Shown here: piece after piece, positions 11,384-22,966 of the stretch
Layout of the letters: every line of letters begins with the position of its first letter
Position numbering within the stretch: the stretch's first letter is position 1
From: Manihot esculenta
Taxonomy: Eukaryota > Streptophyta > Magnoliopsida > Malpighiales > Euphorbiaceae
Length of the DNA stretch: 64,000 bases
Assembly: GCF_001659605.2 (NCBI RefSeq)
Contig: NC_035174.2
Location: 994,389 to 1,058,388, forward strand
Reading direction: 5' to 3'
Notes under the pieces: model-generated
What the model was told of the DNA's origin: nothing
Seen by the model: the letters and a program-made list of their open reading frames with translations, nothing else
Database searches by the model: none
Position numbers and translations under genes: made by a program

Positions 11384-13134
11384 AAAACTATTAACTGAAT
11401 ATGAAAGCAGATGATATAATTTTTGCAAATATTTTTTTTTCTAAGTTAGATGCTTTTTTTAAAAAATAAATAAATAAGAAAAAACACGAGAGCAATGAGG
11501 AAGAAGAAGGAGATAGAATTACTTTAAACGTTTTGAAAAGAAAAAAAAAGAAAAAAGAAAATAAATTCAATTAATTAAACTGAACATGTAAGTGTTACTG
11601 TTAGAATATCGTTTTATCATTTTTGTGCTTTCTAAAAATTTCAACTCATTTTCCAGAAAAAAATAAAATAAAAAAAAGCAGCCCCACATTTTGAGGATGC
11701 TCGCCGAACTCTCATTCCCTTCCTCTCTCTCTCTCCGCGCTGCAATATCGCCTCCCTCAGGTTCCCCCTCCTCTCTGATTCTTCTAATCGATGAAACATT
11801 GACTATGGTTATAGTTGCAACCATTTCATTCTACTCATCTTCTCTTCCAGAAAACCTGTAAATTTCACTTTTGGGGTGATGGGCTTTGGTTTATGTTGTC
11901 AAGATTTTTTGAAATTTTCGGTTTTAGATTTAGTCATAAGCAAACAAGTGTAGATATGGAAGGGTTTCGCAGTGGGGTTGGTATTCAAGAGGCACCCAGA
12001 TCGAGGTGGGGATCTTGAGCATTTTGGAGACAACTCTCAAGGTTGGTTCCCCCCCCCCCCCCCCTGCATTTTGAGTTGTTGATGATTTAATTTGGGAACT
12101 TCTTCCTTTTGGATACCAATAAATATTTGCAGAATTGCATTGAATCTTCTATCTAAAGAAGTATTACTTCTGTGATTGAAGTTAAATGGTGTATTAAGTC
12201 TCATTTTATGCACAATAGTGGTTATCTCAAAGACCCTTCTTGTTGATGCATAACTATGGAGGTTCGAATTCTCAGCATATTCTTTGGTAAGATATTTCTC
12301 TGCAAATTGAACTTAAGCAACACAGAATTGATAACCAAGCTAATTGCAATATTCAATGAATGGAAGGAATTATTCATTAGGACAGTTTTTAAAACTTGGT
12401 TGGAGAATAGGCATTGCCTCTTGTTCAATGACAGAAATGAGGATTGAAGTGTATGTTGGCTACTTGTGGACAGTGGTTAATGACGGAGTAAAACTTGCTC
12501 ATGGCTGACGGTATCTGCCAAAAAAAAAAAAGGAACCACTTCCCAAATCTTTAAAACACACATCGGAGGAGTAACTCCACGAACCAAAAAAATGAGATGG
12601 TGTTAGCTTCTAATACCCTTTTGATGATAATTCATTAAGTAATAATCTTTTTAAGAATCTAATAATATAATGTATGAATCTGAACATGAAAGTTTCACGT
12701 TCATCAACCATGCTGATGGAAAAGTATGAAAAGAGGCAGATCCAGACTTTGACAAAGAAGGAGAAAGCAGAAGAGCAGATTGAACAAAAATAAGACAAAA
12801 CGAAAGACATTGTTTAGGAATATTAGGAGTTTTACAAGGCACCAATATCTCGGAATAAACGTAGCATTTGTCTTAAATTGTAATAGTAAATACAGATTTT
12901 GTGATAAGTGGATAAGAAGCCTTACACATGACGCTCCGACATGAAATTTAGGTAATTCATGCGCTGTGTATCTTCTCGTGCTGATTAAAAATAGGAAGAA
13001 CCGGTAAAAACAGGAGTATTCCCATTATGGTTCTGTAAGAGCCTCTTTTTGTTCTGAAATTTATTTCCCTGTCACAATGTCTATTTTCCTGAGACTTTCC
13101 TCTCTGCTTTCTCCTACTTTCTTTCCTCCCAAAC
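11384..13134. other. Intergenic region upstream of the TBL gene
   Basis: I see no convincing gene. It is AT-rich, with a CT-rich tract at about 11720-11790, a C homopolymer of about 14 at 12050-12064, and an A run at about 12520-12532. Short open frames here have no recognisable content. The last few hundred bases should hold the TBL promoter and 5' UTR, with pyrimidine-rich sequence at 13080-13130. Confidence 0.4.
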
Positions 13135-14542
13135 ATGAAATGCTTTTATTATTTGTTGGGACTGACTTTTCTCTTCAGCTTCTTGATTCTCTATTCTCCT
13201 TGGACATCTGAGCCCACAAACAATCTGACCTTTCGTCAATCGTTTCCACTTCCAAAGGGTAACTTTCTAATTAATTGACACCACTTTTGTCTTTTTGTTC
13301 CTGTTAAAAAGAGGAGGAAAAAGTACCATTTCTCCATCATTTTTCTTATGTTTCATTTTTTTTTTCTTTTTCCATTTTTCAGAAGATTTTTGTGACTTGT
13401 CCAGTGGTCACTGGGTTCGTGACCTAAGAGGGTCTCAATATACAAATGAGAGCTGCTCATCAATCCCCGAAACAAAGAATTGTTTCAAGTATGGAAGGAA
13501 AGACACAGATTTCTTGAAATGGAGATGGAAACCTGATAACTGTGAGCTTCCGAGATTCGATCCCAGGATTTTTTTTGATATTGTTAAAGGAAAGACAATG
13601 GCATTTATAGGGGATTCAGTTGCTCGGAACCACGTCGAATCGCTTCTTTGTCTCTTGTCACTGGTTAGTTTGTTTTCCTTCTTTCTTTTAGTACAACGTT
13701 TGAATCTCAGTCGGAGACGTTTTCTGCTGTAACAAAGCTCATAAATTTTGCAGGTGGAAGTCCCGTTGAGCACGTATAGAGATGATGATGATCGATTTCG
13801 AACTTGGCATTTTCCGGAAAATAACTTCACTGTCATGGTCCTATGGACTAGGTTCTTGGTGATGGGCGAGGAGAGAATAATCAACGGGAAAAATTCTGAT
13901 TCCTTTGATTTGCATCTAGACAAGTTAGATAAGAATTGGACAAGTAAACTCCCTGAAATGGACTATGCAATAATCTCAGACGTCCATTGGTTCTATAGGA
14001 GGCACTTCTTACATGATAATGAAAATATGATAGGGTGTATATATTGCAGCGAACCCAACATCAAAAGCTATACTGTTGAGTTTGCCCTTGAGAGGGTAAT
14101 AAGACTTGTTCTCAACTACATCAATGAGTGCAAAGAATGCAAGAGCTTAGTGACATTGTTAAGAACAGGATCGCCAGCACATTTTGAGAACGGAGCATGG
14201 AACACAGGAGGAAATTGCAACAGGACAAGTCCTTTCCAAGAATCAGAGATTAGCTTGGAAGGTATAGAATGGAGGCTTAGAAACATGCAAGTGGATGAGA
14301 TAAAAAGGGCAAGCAAAGTGAAGAAGAAAGGAAAAAGATTTGCGATTTTGGATGTTACCAAAGCTATGTTAATGAGACCTGATGGTCATCCAGATTCTCA
14401 TTGGGATGATAAATGGATGAAAGGTTATAAAGATTGTGTCCATTGGTGCATGCCAGGCCCCATCGATGCATGGAACGATTTTTTAATGGCAGTGCTCAAG
14501 AGATATGCTCCTATCTCTATACCTAGGAAGATAAGTGAGTGA
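13135..14542 (+). CDS. TBL: Trichome birefringence-like (TBL) polysaccharide O-acetyltransferase-like protein
   Basis: Three exons, 13135-13258, 13383-13663 and 13754-14542, give 397 residues; both introns are gt...ag and the frame closes exactly. Residues 5-20 form one hydrophobic N-terminal segment, typical of a Golgi signal anchor. The TBL domain begins at CDLSSGHWV (45-53), followed by the conserved W-x-W-x-P...C-x-L-P-R-F-D block (88-101). The catalytic Ser lies in GDS (118-120, FIGDSVARN). The second esterase motif DxxH is DCVH (362-365), followed by WCMPGPIDAWN. TBL proteins transfer acetyl groups to cell-wall xylan, xyloglucan, mannan or pectin in the Golgi. It resembles the TBL19-22 subgroup, but I cannot set the substrate. 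All catalytic motifs are intact. An element C-bearing transposon starts 340 bp downstream. Confidence 0.92.
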
Positions 14543-14884
14543 GGTTATCACAACTTTGCTGGAAATCAATGATACTTCTCTGGGCTACACTATTTATAGA
14601 AGTTTTACTCGTTTGACCTCAATGCATATGATTAGATTTAAAATATTAAATGTATACTTTTTGGTTTTTTTTTTTTTAATTTGTATTTATATTTTAAGAG
14701 TACAGTGGATGTAAATGCAAGAGGGAAACAATAATATGTTTTTTTAAATACTGTTACTTATTAGACTTAGATTCGAGTACCTTTTTATTTTATTATTTGT
14801 TTATTAAACAGTTATTTTAAATATTTAGTCATTGAAATAAATCAAATTAGATATAGTCACTTTCATCTTTGATGGAATGAGAGG
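14543..14884. other. 3' flank of the TBL gene
   Basis: AT-rich, no coding content seen. It presumably holds the TBL 3' UTR and polyadenylation region. Confidence 0.5.
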
Positions 14885-15150
14885 GAAAAAACTGGATTTT
14901 TTTGCAAAATTAGGAGTGGGGAAGAATTATTTATGGATTTAGAGTTGGAGAAAAATTATTTATGAATTTGGGGTTGGACTGTCAGGTGGCAGCCGAAAAA
15001 AGAGTTTGGCGCCTATTTGACAGGCGCCAGAATCTAGCGCCAGCCATTATTTTATTTAAAAAAATGGCCTGGCGCCAAGTGGCACCAGCCACTCCTTTTT
15101 TTTTTTTTAAGAATGACCTGGCGCGACTTAGAGTGGCGCCAGGGCCATTA
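14885..15150 (+). repeat. Left inverted-repeat arm
   Basis: Inverted match to 25765-25980. It contains several ggcgcc sites and the local palindrome ggcgcctatttgacaggcgcc at about 15009-15029. It has extra ggcgcc-containing sequence at about 15060-15140 that the right arm lacks. Confidence 0.7.
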
Positions 15151-15379
15151 TTTATTTTTATTTTTTATTTTTTTTTTATAACATTATTATATAATTTAAA
15201 AATTACTGATATTATTTAATAATATTAGTGTATTAATTTATTAAAATAATAAAAAATTTTATCATTAAATAAATATATACAATATTATTAAATTATTTTT
15301 ATATATCTCATTACAACCGAATTGTTTTTATATATCTAATCGCAGTATAATATTAATTTTATAATTATGAAATTATATA

Positions 15380-17623
15380 TGTAACGACCCAAAAATCGGA
15401 CCGCTACCGGCGCTAGGATCCAGATCGGTTTAAGGCCGCCGGGACCCGTAGCAAGCCTGACATGCAACCTGTAAACCTGTTTAATCCCATACATAATCAA
15501 CAATCATACATAAAAATTAAAACTTTTCTTTCATACATTCTATCATATGCCAAACTCAACCTGTGCATGCACTGAACTTATACATAAACATAACCCTGAC
15601 CCCTCTGTGGGATCTCATCAACGCCCCCAATGGGGTGACATAACAAGAGTTGAGTTGGCTAAACATGGACATCAATAACATTAAGATCATGTTTCAAGAG
15701 GGATTACATTAAACTATGGTCAAGCACACTTCTATCCTCAATATCATTACATTACATATCTATACATCATTATACAAACTGTCATGTCCATTTTCTAACT
15801 ATTACATACATAAGACTTCATTACTCTTCTTGACTTCTCTGTCTAACCCGTACCTGCAAACCTGGGGAATTTGGGAGAGGGGTGAGCTACTAGAGCCCAG
15901 TGAGCAGAATAGTAAAGCATTTAAAACATATGATAACATGAAATGCATCACATCACAACTAATCATATCAAGGATGAACTTGTCACCAATTAGCCCTCTA
16001 CATAATCCAATCATGCCAGGGGCGTAGTGCAGGCCACACCTGGTCTTTCTCTTATACATAACATAACATAACATACATATTCCATGGTGCCGGGGGCGTA
16101 GTCCAGGCCACTTCCGGTCTTTCTCTTACATAGTGCCAGGGGCGTAGTGCAGGCCACATCTTAACTTCCATATCATATCATCATGTCATAACATATGAGG
16201 GCTAATGGATCATTCAACATTCATCCACATCAACAACATTTTATGCAATGCAACATAAAATATCACATGGCATCCGTGATGCATGAACATGCTCAAAGCT
16301 GATTTATTTATTTAAAAGCATAAGAGTCATTCCACTCACCTCTGGCTAGCTCTGACACTGACTGAAGCAGCTGACTCACTGCTGAGGTCCTCGGTTCCTC
16401 GGGTCCAAACCTACACAGGTGGACTCAAATGAGGGACCAACATACTAGAACATAATTCTAAAAACATCCCCCAAAAACCCCCTAAAACATCTCAAAACAT
16501 CCATGCAAAACATGCAAAGGAAGGCTGAACAGGGCAGGTTCGGTGGCACCTTCGGCGGTCGAAAGTCCCTCCAGAGCCGAAACCCAGGCAGGTTCGGCGG
16601 CACCTTCGGCGGCCGAAAGTCCCAGACAGAGACGAAAGTCTCTTTTCGGGGGCAACTTCGGCAGCCGAAAGGCCTGCCTCCCCAGCCATGTTCGGCGGCC
16701 GAAAGTTCCTTCGGCTGCCGAACCTGGTTTCTGCCAAAGGGCAGAAACTTGGCTCCTTCAAGCACATTTGCCTCCAAAACCTCCAATCATGCATTTAGCT
16801 CAACCAAAACATGTAAATATACATACATTGGCTCCTAGGGGTTTCAAACTACCTAAAACCCCAACTACAACACACAACAACAACACAATCCAAGCCACAT
16901 TATTCATGAACATACATTAACTCAAAAACCTAACTATGAGCTAAACATGCATTCTATCCCATAGATCTTGCATAAAACTTACTTTAAACATAAAATGAGC
17001 TTAAGATCGGCTCTTATCTCTTGAAGATCGAGAGAGAGATGTCCTAAACTCGAAGGTGGGAGATTTTGAGTTCTTGAACCTCAAAGCTCCAAAACTTGCT
17101 CAAATCTCTTCAAAACGACACAAACCTTGTTAAAACATGAAAGATTGAAGGAAAATCATCAAAAATGAACCATGGAGGAGCAAGAACTCACCGTGGTCGA
17201 AAATGGGGAGAAAACTCACCCGTTTCGGCCATGGAGCTCTTATATAGGGGCTGGCCAGTTCACGTTCGGGGGCCGAACGTGCCCCCACATCTCATGCATG
17301 TTAGGCGGCCGAACATGAGGTTCGGCGGCCGAATATGAGGTTCGGCGGCCGAACCTGGTTTCTTTCAAACAAAACTTTCGGAGGCCAAAAGTGCTCCCAA
17401 AACCTATCCACGTTCGGCGGCCGAACATGACTTTCGGCGGCCGAACCTGGTAAGGTTCCATGGTCTTTTTCTTTTAAAAACTCAAATTCATTCTTACTTA
17501 AAATCATCAAAAATATTAAAACATTTCATGAAAACATGATTTTTACCCCTCTAGAGATCTCCGACATCCGATATTCCACCGGACGGTAGGAATTCCGATA
17601 CCGGAGTCTAGCCGGGTATTACA
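15380..17623 (-). repeat. Element C 3' LTR (left)
   Basis: Starts tgtaacgacccaaaaatcgg and ends gggtattaca. It contains two palindrome clusters (16545-16725 and 17263-17455) and a TATA box between them. Compared with the right LTR it has one extra 20-bp palindrome unit near 17321 and lacks one near 17450. Confidence 0.95.
17236..17250 (-). promoter_or_regulatory. TATA box of the element C LTR promoter
   Basis: On the minus strand cccctatataagagc. The matching site in the right LTR, which is the 5' LTR and so the functional promoter, is at about 24826-24838. The element C' copies have acatataaaaggg at about 39899-39909 and 47516-47526. In every copy the array of ttcggcggccgaa palindromes lies directly upstream. 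Confidence 0.7.
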
Positions 17624-17661
17624 TTCTCCCCCCCTTAAGAACATTCGTCCCCGAATGTTCC
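17624..17661 (-). other. Polypurine tract and adjacent stem-loop of element C
   Basis: On the minus strand the tract ttaaggggggggagaa ends at the LTR boundary, the expected plus-strand primer. Just before it, gaacattcg and cgaatgttc form a 9-bp inverted repeat with a short loop. Element C' has the same arrangement at 40265-40302. Confidence 0.8.
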
Positions 17662-17731
17662 TCAACTAACACATAGCATGGCATACACACATCATACACA
17701 TAAAACACATGAAACAAATAAGAAACTAACC

Positions 17732-19687
17732 TTAGAAAAGATAAGGGTATTGCTGGAGCATGGACTCCCGTGTCTCCCAGGTGCACTCTTCCATATTGTG
17801 GTGGTTCCATAGGACTTTCAGCATCGGGATTTCCTTGTTTCTTAGCTTTCTGATCTGGGTGTCTATGATCCGCACTGGCTGCTCAACATAGGTGAGATCC
17901 TCTTGGACCTCCACATCAGGCTCACTAAGAACCTTGCCCGGATCTGACACAAATTTTCTCAACATTGAAACATGGAAAACCGGATGGATTCTTGCCATTG
18001 AAGCAGGCAAATCTAGCTTGTACGACACATTCCCAATCTTCTGCAAGATTTCGAAGGGTCCGATGTATCGTGGGGCTAGTTTACCTTTCTTCCCAAAGCG
18101 AACCACTCCTTTCATTGGAGACACCTTGAGCAATACCAGATCCCCCTCCTGAAACTCTACCTGTCTTCTGCGGATGTTTGCATAACTCTTCTGTCTGCTT
18201 GCAGCAGTCTTGATTCTCTCTCTGATTATGGGTACCACCCTGCTGGTGATCTCTACTAGCTCAGGCCCTGCCAAGGCCTTTTCTCCAACTTCCTCCCAGC
18301 AAACAGGTGACCTGCACTTCCTCCCATATAAAGCTTCATATGGAGCCATCCCGATGCTAGCATGATGGCTGTTATTGTAGGCAAACTCCACCAAAGGTAG
18401 ATGTTGCCTCCAAGAACCGCCAAAGTCCAGCACACACATTCTAAGCATATCCTCGATAGTCTGGATGGTCCTTTCTGACTGTCCGTCAGTCTGGGGGTGG
18501 AAGGCAGTGCTGAAATCCAACCTAGTACCCATGGCATTCTGCAGACTCCGCCAAAACCTGGAGGTGAACTGGGGCCCTCTATCCGACACTATCAAAACTG
18601 GAACCCCATGCAGCCTGACGATCTCATCCACATATACCTGTGCCAACTTGTCCACAGAGTAGCCACTCCTGACAGGGATGAAGTGAGCAGATTTGGTGAG
18701 TCTGTCCACAATCACCCATATGGAGTCCAATCTGTTGGACGCCGCCGGTAACCCTACTACGAAGTCCATAGCTATATTCTCCCATTTCCACTCTGGAATA
18801 GGTAGCGGGTTAAGCATTCCAGCCGGCTTCTGATGTTCTAGCTTCACCCTCTGACATACTTCGCAGGCGGACACAAACTGTGCCACTTCTTTCTTCATAG
18901 CTGGCCACCAATAAACTTTCTTCAGATCTTGATACATCTTGGTGGCTCCGGGGTGAACGCTGTATCTTGCATTATGAGCCTCCCTCATAATGTCTCCTTT
19001 TAGCCCTATGTCATCTGGTACACACAAACGACTCCCATAGCGGAGGATTCCCTTATTGTCGAATCTGAACTCACTGTCCTTGCCTGACTGAACAGTCCTG
19101 GCAATCTTCACTAACTCTGGGTCCTCATGCTGTTTCTGAGCCACTTGCTCCAGAAACACGGGGGTCACTCTTATCTGGGCCACTAAAGCACCGGTACCAG
19201 ACAACTCCATCTGTAGACCTTCATCAATGAGCTTGTAAAACTCCTTCACCACTAGTCTTCTCTCTGCCGTGATATGGGATAGATTGCCTAGTGACTTTCG
19301 GCTTAGGGCGTCTGCCACGACATTCGCCTTACCCGGATGATACTGAATCTTACAATCATAGTCACTCAGCAGCTCTACCCATCTCCTCTGTCTCAAGTTC
19401 AAATCTCTTTGACTCAGGATGTATTGCAGGCTTTTATGATCTGTGAAGATCTCACATTTTACCCCATAGAGGTAGTGCCTCCACATCTTGAGTGCAAAGA
19501 TTACCGCTGCCATCTCAAGGTCATGTGTGGGGTAATTCAACTCATGCTTCTTTAGCTGCCTAGAAGCATAAGCAATCACCCTCTCATTCTGCATCAGTAC
19601 ACAACCTAGTCCCACACGGGACGCATCACAAAAGACTGTAAAGTCCTCATCACTAGATGGCAGAGCTAAAACTGGTGCTGAAGTCAA
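17732..19687 (-). pseudogene. Element C polyprotein, C-terminal part: RNase H, integrase, chromodomain
   Basis: This 651-residue open stretch is in frame with 19742-22717 and separated from it by one stop codon. It holds the RNase H core ([16 protein letters not shown]), the integrase zinc finger (HPG...CEVCQ) and the DDE core ([19 protein letters not shown]). A GPFEILQ motif and a C-terminal chromodomain-like segment with a [12 protein letters not shown] signature follow. The protein would integrate the cDNA, and the chromodomain is thought to guide insertion to methylated histones. It is very close in sequence to the same part of element C'. Confidence 0.92.
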
Positions 19688-19741
19688 CCTCTTCTTAAGC
19701 TCTTCAAAACTCTCTCCGCACTGGTCGGTCCACAGAAACTT

Positions 19742-22717
19742 CTAATTCTTCCTGGTCAGTCTGGTCAGAGGAGCTGCTATTTTCGAGAAGTCCCGAACGA
19801 ACCTCCTGTAGTAACCTGCCAAACCCAAGAAACTCCTGATCTCCGTCACTGAAGTGGGTCTAGGCCAGTTAGCCACAGTTTCTGTCTTCTTGGGGTCCAC
19901 CTCTATCCCATTTCCTGTCACTACATGCCCCAAGAACGAAATGCTCCTCAGCCAGAACTCACACTTAGAGAACTTGGCATACAAGCCATGCTCCCTCAAG
20001 GTCTGCAAAACCAACCGCAGATGATGGGCATGCTCCTCAGCATTCCTGGAATACACCAAGATATCATCTATGAAGACAATAACAAAGTGATCCAGGTACT
20101 GACTAAACACTCTGTTCATGAGATCCATGAATGCCGCGGGGGCGTTAGTTAACCCGAACGGCATTACAAGGAACTCAAAATGCCCATATCTGGTCCTGAA
20201 AGCCGTCTTTGGCACGTCCTCATCTCTGATCCTCAGCTGATGGTACCCAGATCTCAGATCTATTTTGGAGAAACATCCCGCTCCTGCTAGCTGGTCGAAT
20301 AGATCGTCGATCCTTGGCAAAGGGTACTTGTTCTTGGTAGTGACTTTGTTCAACTGTCTGTAGTCGATACAAAGTCTAAGGGATCCATCCTTCTTTCTGA
20401 AAAACAAGACTGGAGCACCCCAGGGTGAGGTACTCGGTCGGATGAAGCCCTTGTCTACCAGCTCTTGCAACTGTTCTTTCAATTCCTTCAACTCGGCTGG
20501 AGCCATCCTGTAGGGAGGGATAGAGATCGGTCGGGTTCCAGGCATCAATTCTATCTCGAACTCTATCTCCCTAGCAGGTGGTAAACCTGGCAGCTCGTCT
20601 GGGAAGACGTCTAGAAACTCTCTAACCACTGGCACCGAGGCGGGCTCTCTAACCTGACTGCTAAGCTCTCTCACATGAGCCAAATACCCCTGACATCCCC
20701 TCCTAAGCAACCTACGAGCCTGAAGAGCTGATATCAGACCTCTAGGTGTACCCCTCCTGTCTCCTCTGAAGACAACCTCAGACCCATCCTGACCTCTGAA
20801 CCTGACTACCTTGTCCCTGTAGTCCAAGGTAGCACCATGGGTAGATAACCAGTCCATCCCTAGAATGACGTCAAAATCTGTCAAGTCTAAAACCACAAGG
20901 TCGGCGGACAAGCATCTTCCCTCAACAAACACGGGACTACACTGGCAGTCTGACTCTGCCACTGATGGATCACACTTAGGTCCACTGACCCAGAGAGGAC
21001 ACTCTAACTCAGAGATCATCAACCCTAACCTCTGGACGGCTCTCGGTGTAACAAAAGAATGAGATGCACCAGGGTCCATCAAGGCATACACATCTGAACA
21101 ACCAATGACTAAGTTACCTGCCACCACGGTGTTAGATGCATCTGCCTCCTGCTGAGTCATCGTGAAGATCCGTGCTGGAGCTGATGGACCTTCACCTCTG
21201 AAACCCGCTGAAGAAGAGGCTGCCCCTCTCCCTCTGCCTCTGCCACTGGCCTGAGTCATGGCTGGAGCTGCTGGCTGCGCTACACTGCCTGAAGCTGTCT
21301 GCTGGGACTGTGCCATCGGGGCTGCTCTTGGACATTCTCGAGACATATGCCCCTCCTGACCACATCTGTAACAGGCCGTCGTTCCAAACCGACATACTCC
21401 TCTGTGTGGCTTACCACACCTTGCACAAACTGCATTATCCGCACCAGAGCTTGAGCCACTCCCTAGTCCCAGACTGGACTTAACCTTGTTCCAGAACTTG
21501 TTCTTCTTAGACTTCCTGGGACCTCTGTCCCACTTCTTGCTACCTGAAGTTGCTGCACTCATAGAAAAAGAGCCTGGGGTCTTAGAACCAGAAGGTTGTG
21601 CCACTGACTGTTTAATTGTCCCCTGAACGATGGCACTGGCCTCCATTTTCCGGGCCATATCTACTATGGCATGGAAGCTCTCCCTATCTGCTGACTGGAT
21701 CAAGGAGGAATATCTGGAGTGGAGTTTCATGATATACCTCATTGACCTTTTCTGGTCTGAGTCAAGGCTTTGCCCTGCAAATGGCAACAGCTCCAAAAAT
21801 CTGTCTGTGAACTCCTCTACACCCATATCATCAGTCTGCCTCAACTGCTCGAACTCTATCATCTTCAGCTCCCTTGAACTATCTGGGAAAGCCCATCCTG
21901 CAAACTCGTTTGCAAACTCTTCCCACGACATGCTATCCACTTTCGGGTTCACATAATTCTTGAACCACTCTCGTGCCTTCTTGCACTTAAGTGTGAACCC
22001 AGCCATCTGAATGGCTCTACTATCATCAGCCCCAATCTCATCTGTGATCACCTTGACCCTCTCCAGATACACAAACGGGTCATCCCCTTTTTCATACTGG
22101 GGAGCACCCAACTTCATATAGTCGGTCATCTTGATCTTGCTCCCACTGGCTGAGCTAGGTCTAGGAGGTTGGGTAACTGGGGCTGCTGGTTCTGCTGGAG
22201 GAGGAGGAGGTGCAGCATCCCCTGGGATAGGGTTTGCTGGATTTGGATAGTAAGGTGGAGGTGGATACATTGGGTACTGTGAATATGGTGGGTAGTAGGG
22301 TGGGTATGACATCTGTGTGGGATAAGGGCTAAAGCTGTGGTAGTCCGATGTGCCTCCCATCGAATACCCAGGGTTTTGTGAGAAGGGTGGGTAGTATGGT
22401 GGCTGAACAAATCCCGAGGCCTGAGTGCCTCCTTGGGATTCTCCCATTCCTTTTTCTGACATACTGACTCCCAGACTGCCATCCCTCCTCTGCTCTACAT
22501 CCATATCATCCCCCATATCCTCTGATGCTCCTCCCTGAACTGTTCCTCTGACTGATCTGCTTCTACCCAGATCCAAAGACCTTCTAGGGTCTTTCACTGC
22601 TCTTTCTCTGCCAGACCTACTAGACATTGCTCTAGGCAATGCTGGAGGACGGGCGCTCGTGTCCTCATCCTCAGGTGGTACTCCAGTCAATCTTGCTGAT
22701 CGACGAGTTCCTCTCAT
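19742..22717 (-). pseudogene. Element C polyprotein, N-terminal part: gag, protease, RT
   Basis: This stretch has 991 residues from [10 protein letters not shown] to the stop TAG at 19742-19744. A Pro/Tyr-rich disordered N-terminus precedes the gag domain (about 200-360). Then come a CCHC knuckle ([14 protein letters not shown]), a protease with MDPGAS and RT with FIDD. The codon at the stop is CAG in element C', so a single C-to-T change broke the frame. All other motifs are intact, which fits its intermediate age. Confidence 0.92.
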
Positions 22718-22950
22718 CCTGTTTTCTGAAAACAGTACACATCACATAAACATTAACATCATATGGTTCATGTGGGCACACATGAACCCGCATCACATAT
22801 CATAGCATATCATTCATATCATAGCATTTCACATCATCATGTAAGACAGGACTCCACATCCTATCCTAGTGGACATGACCTTTCCTACTGTGCTTGACCT
22901 TCTATAACATCTATGAGCCCGACACTCTAGGTCCGACCATATGAACCTAG

Positions 22951-22966
22951 GGCTCTGATACCATTC
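22951..22966 (-). other. Primer-binding site of element C (initiator tRNA-Met type)
   Basis: On the minus strand the 5' LTR end is followed by gaatggtatcagagcc. The core tggtatcagagc is the standard complement to plant initiator methionine tRNA used by many plant LTR elements. Element C' has the same site at 45637-45652. Confidence 0.85.

Noticed and set aside
16016..16160. Short repeated phrase gccaggggcgtagtgcaggccac as a CRISPR-like or regulatory array
   Set aside because: Only three loosely spaced copies per LTR, with no uniform spacer, in a eukaryotic retrotransposon LTR. It is an internal LTR repeat.
16445..16838. Open frames rich in FGGR, SAAE or RPP peptides in the LTRs (also near 24100, 39100, 39900, 46750 and 47450)
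   Set aside because: These are translations of the ttcggcggccgaa palindrome arrays in different frames. The same DNA in sister LTRs gives equivalent frames on both strands, as expected from composition and not from coding.
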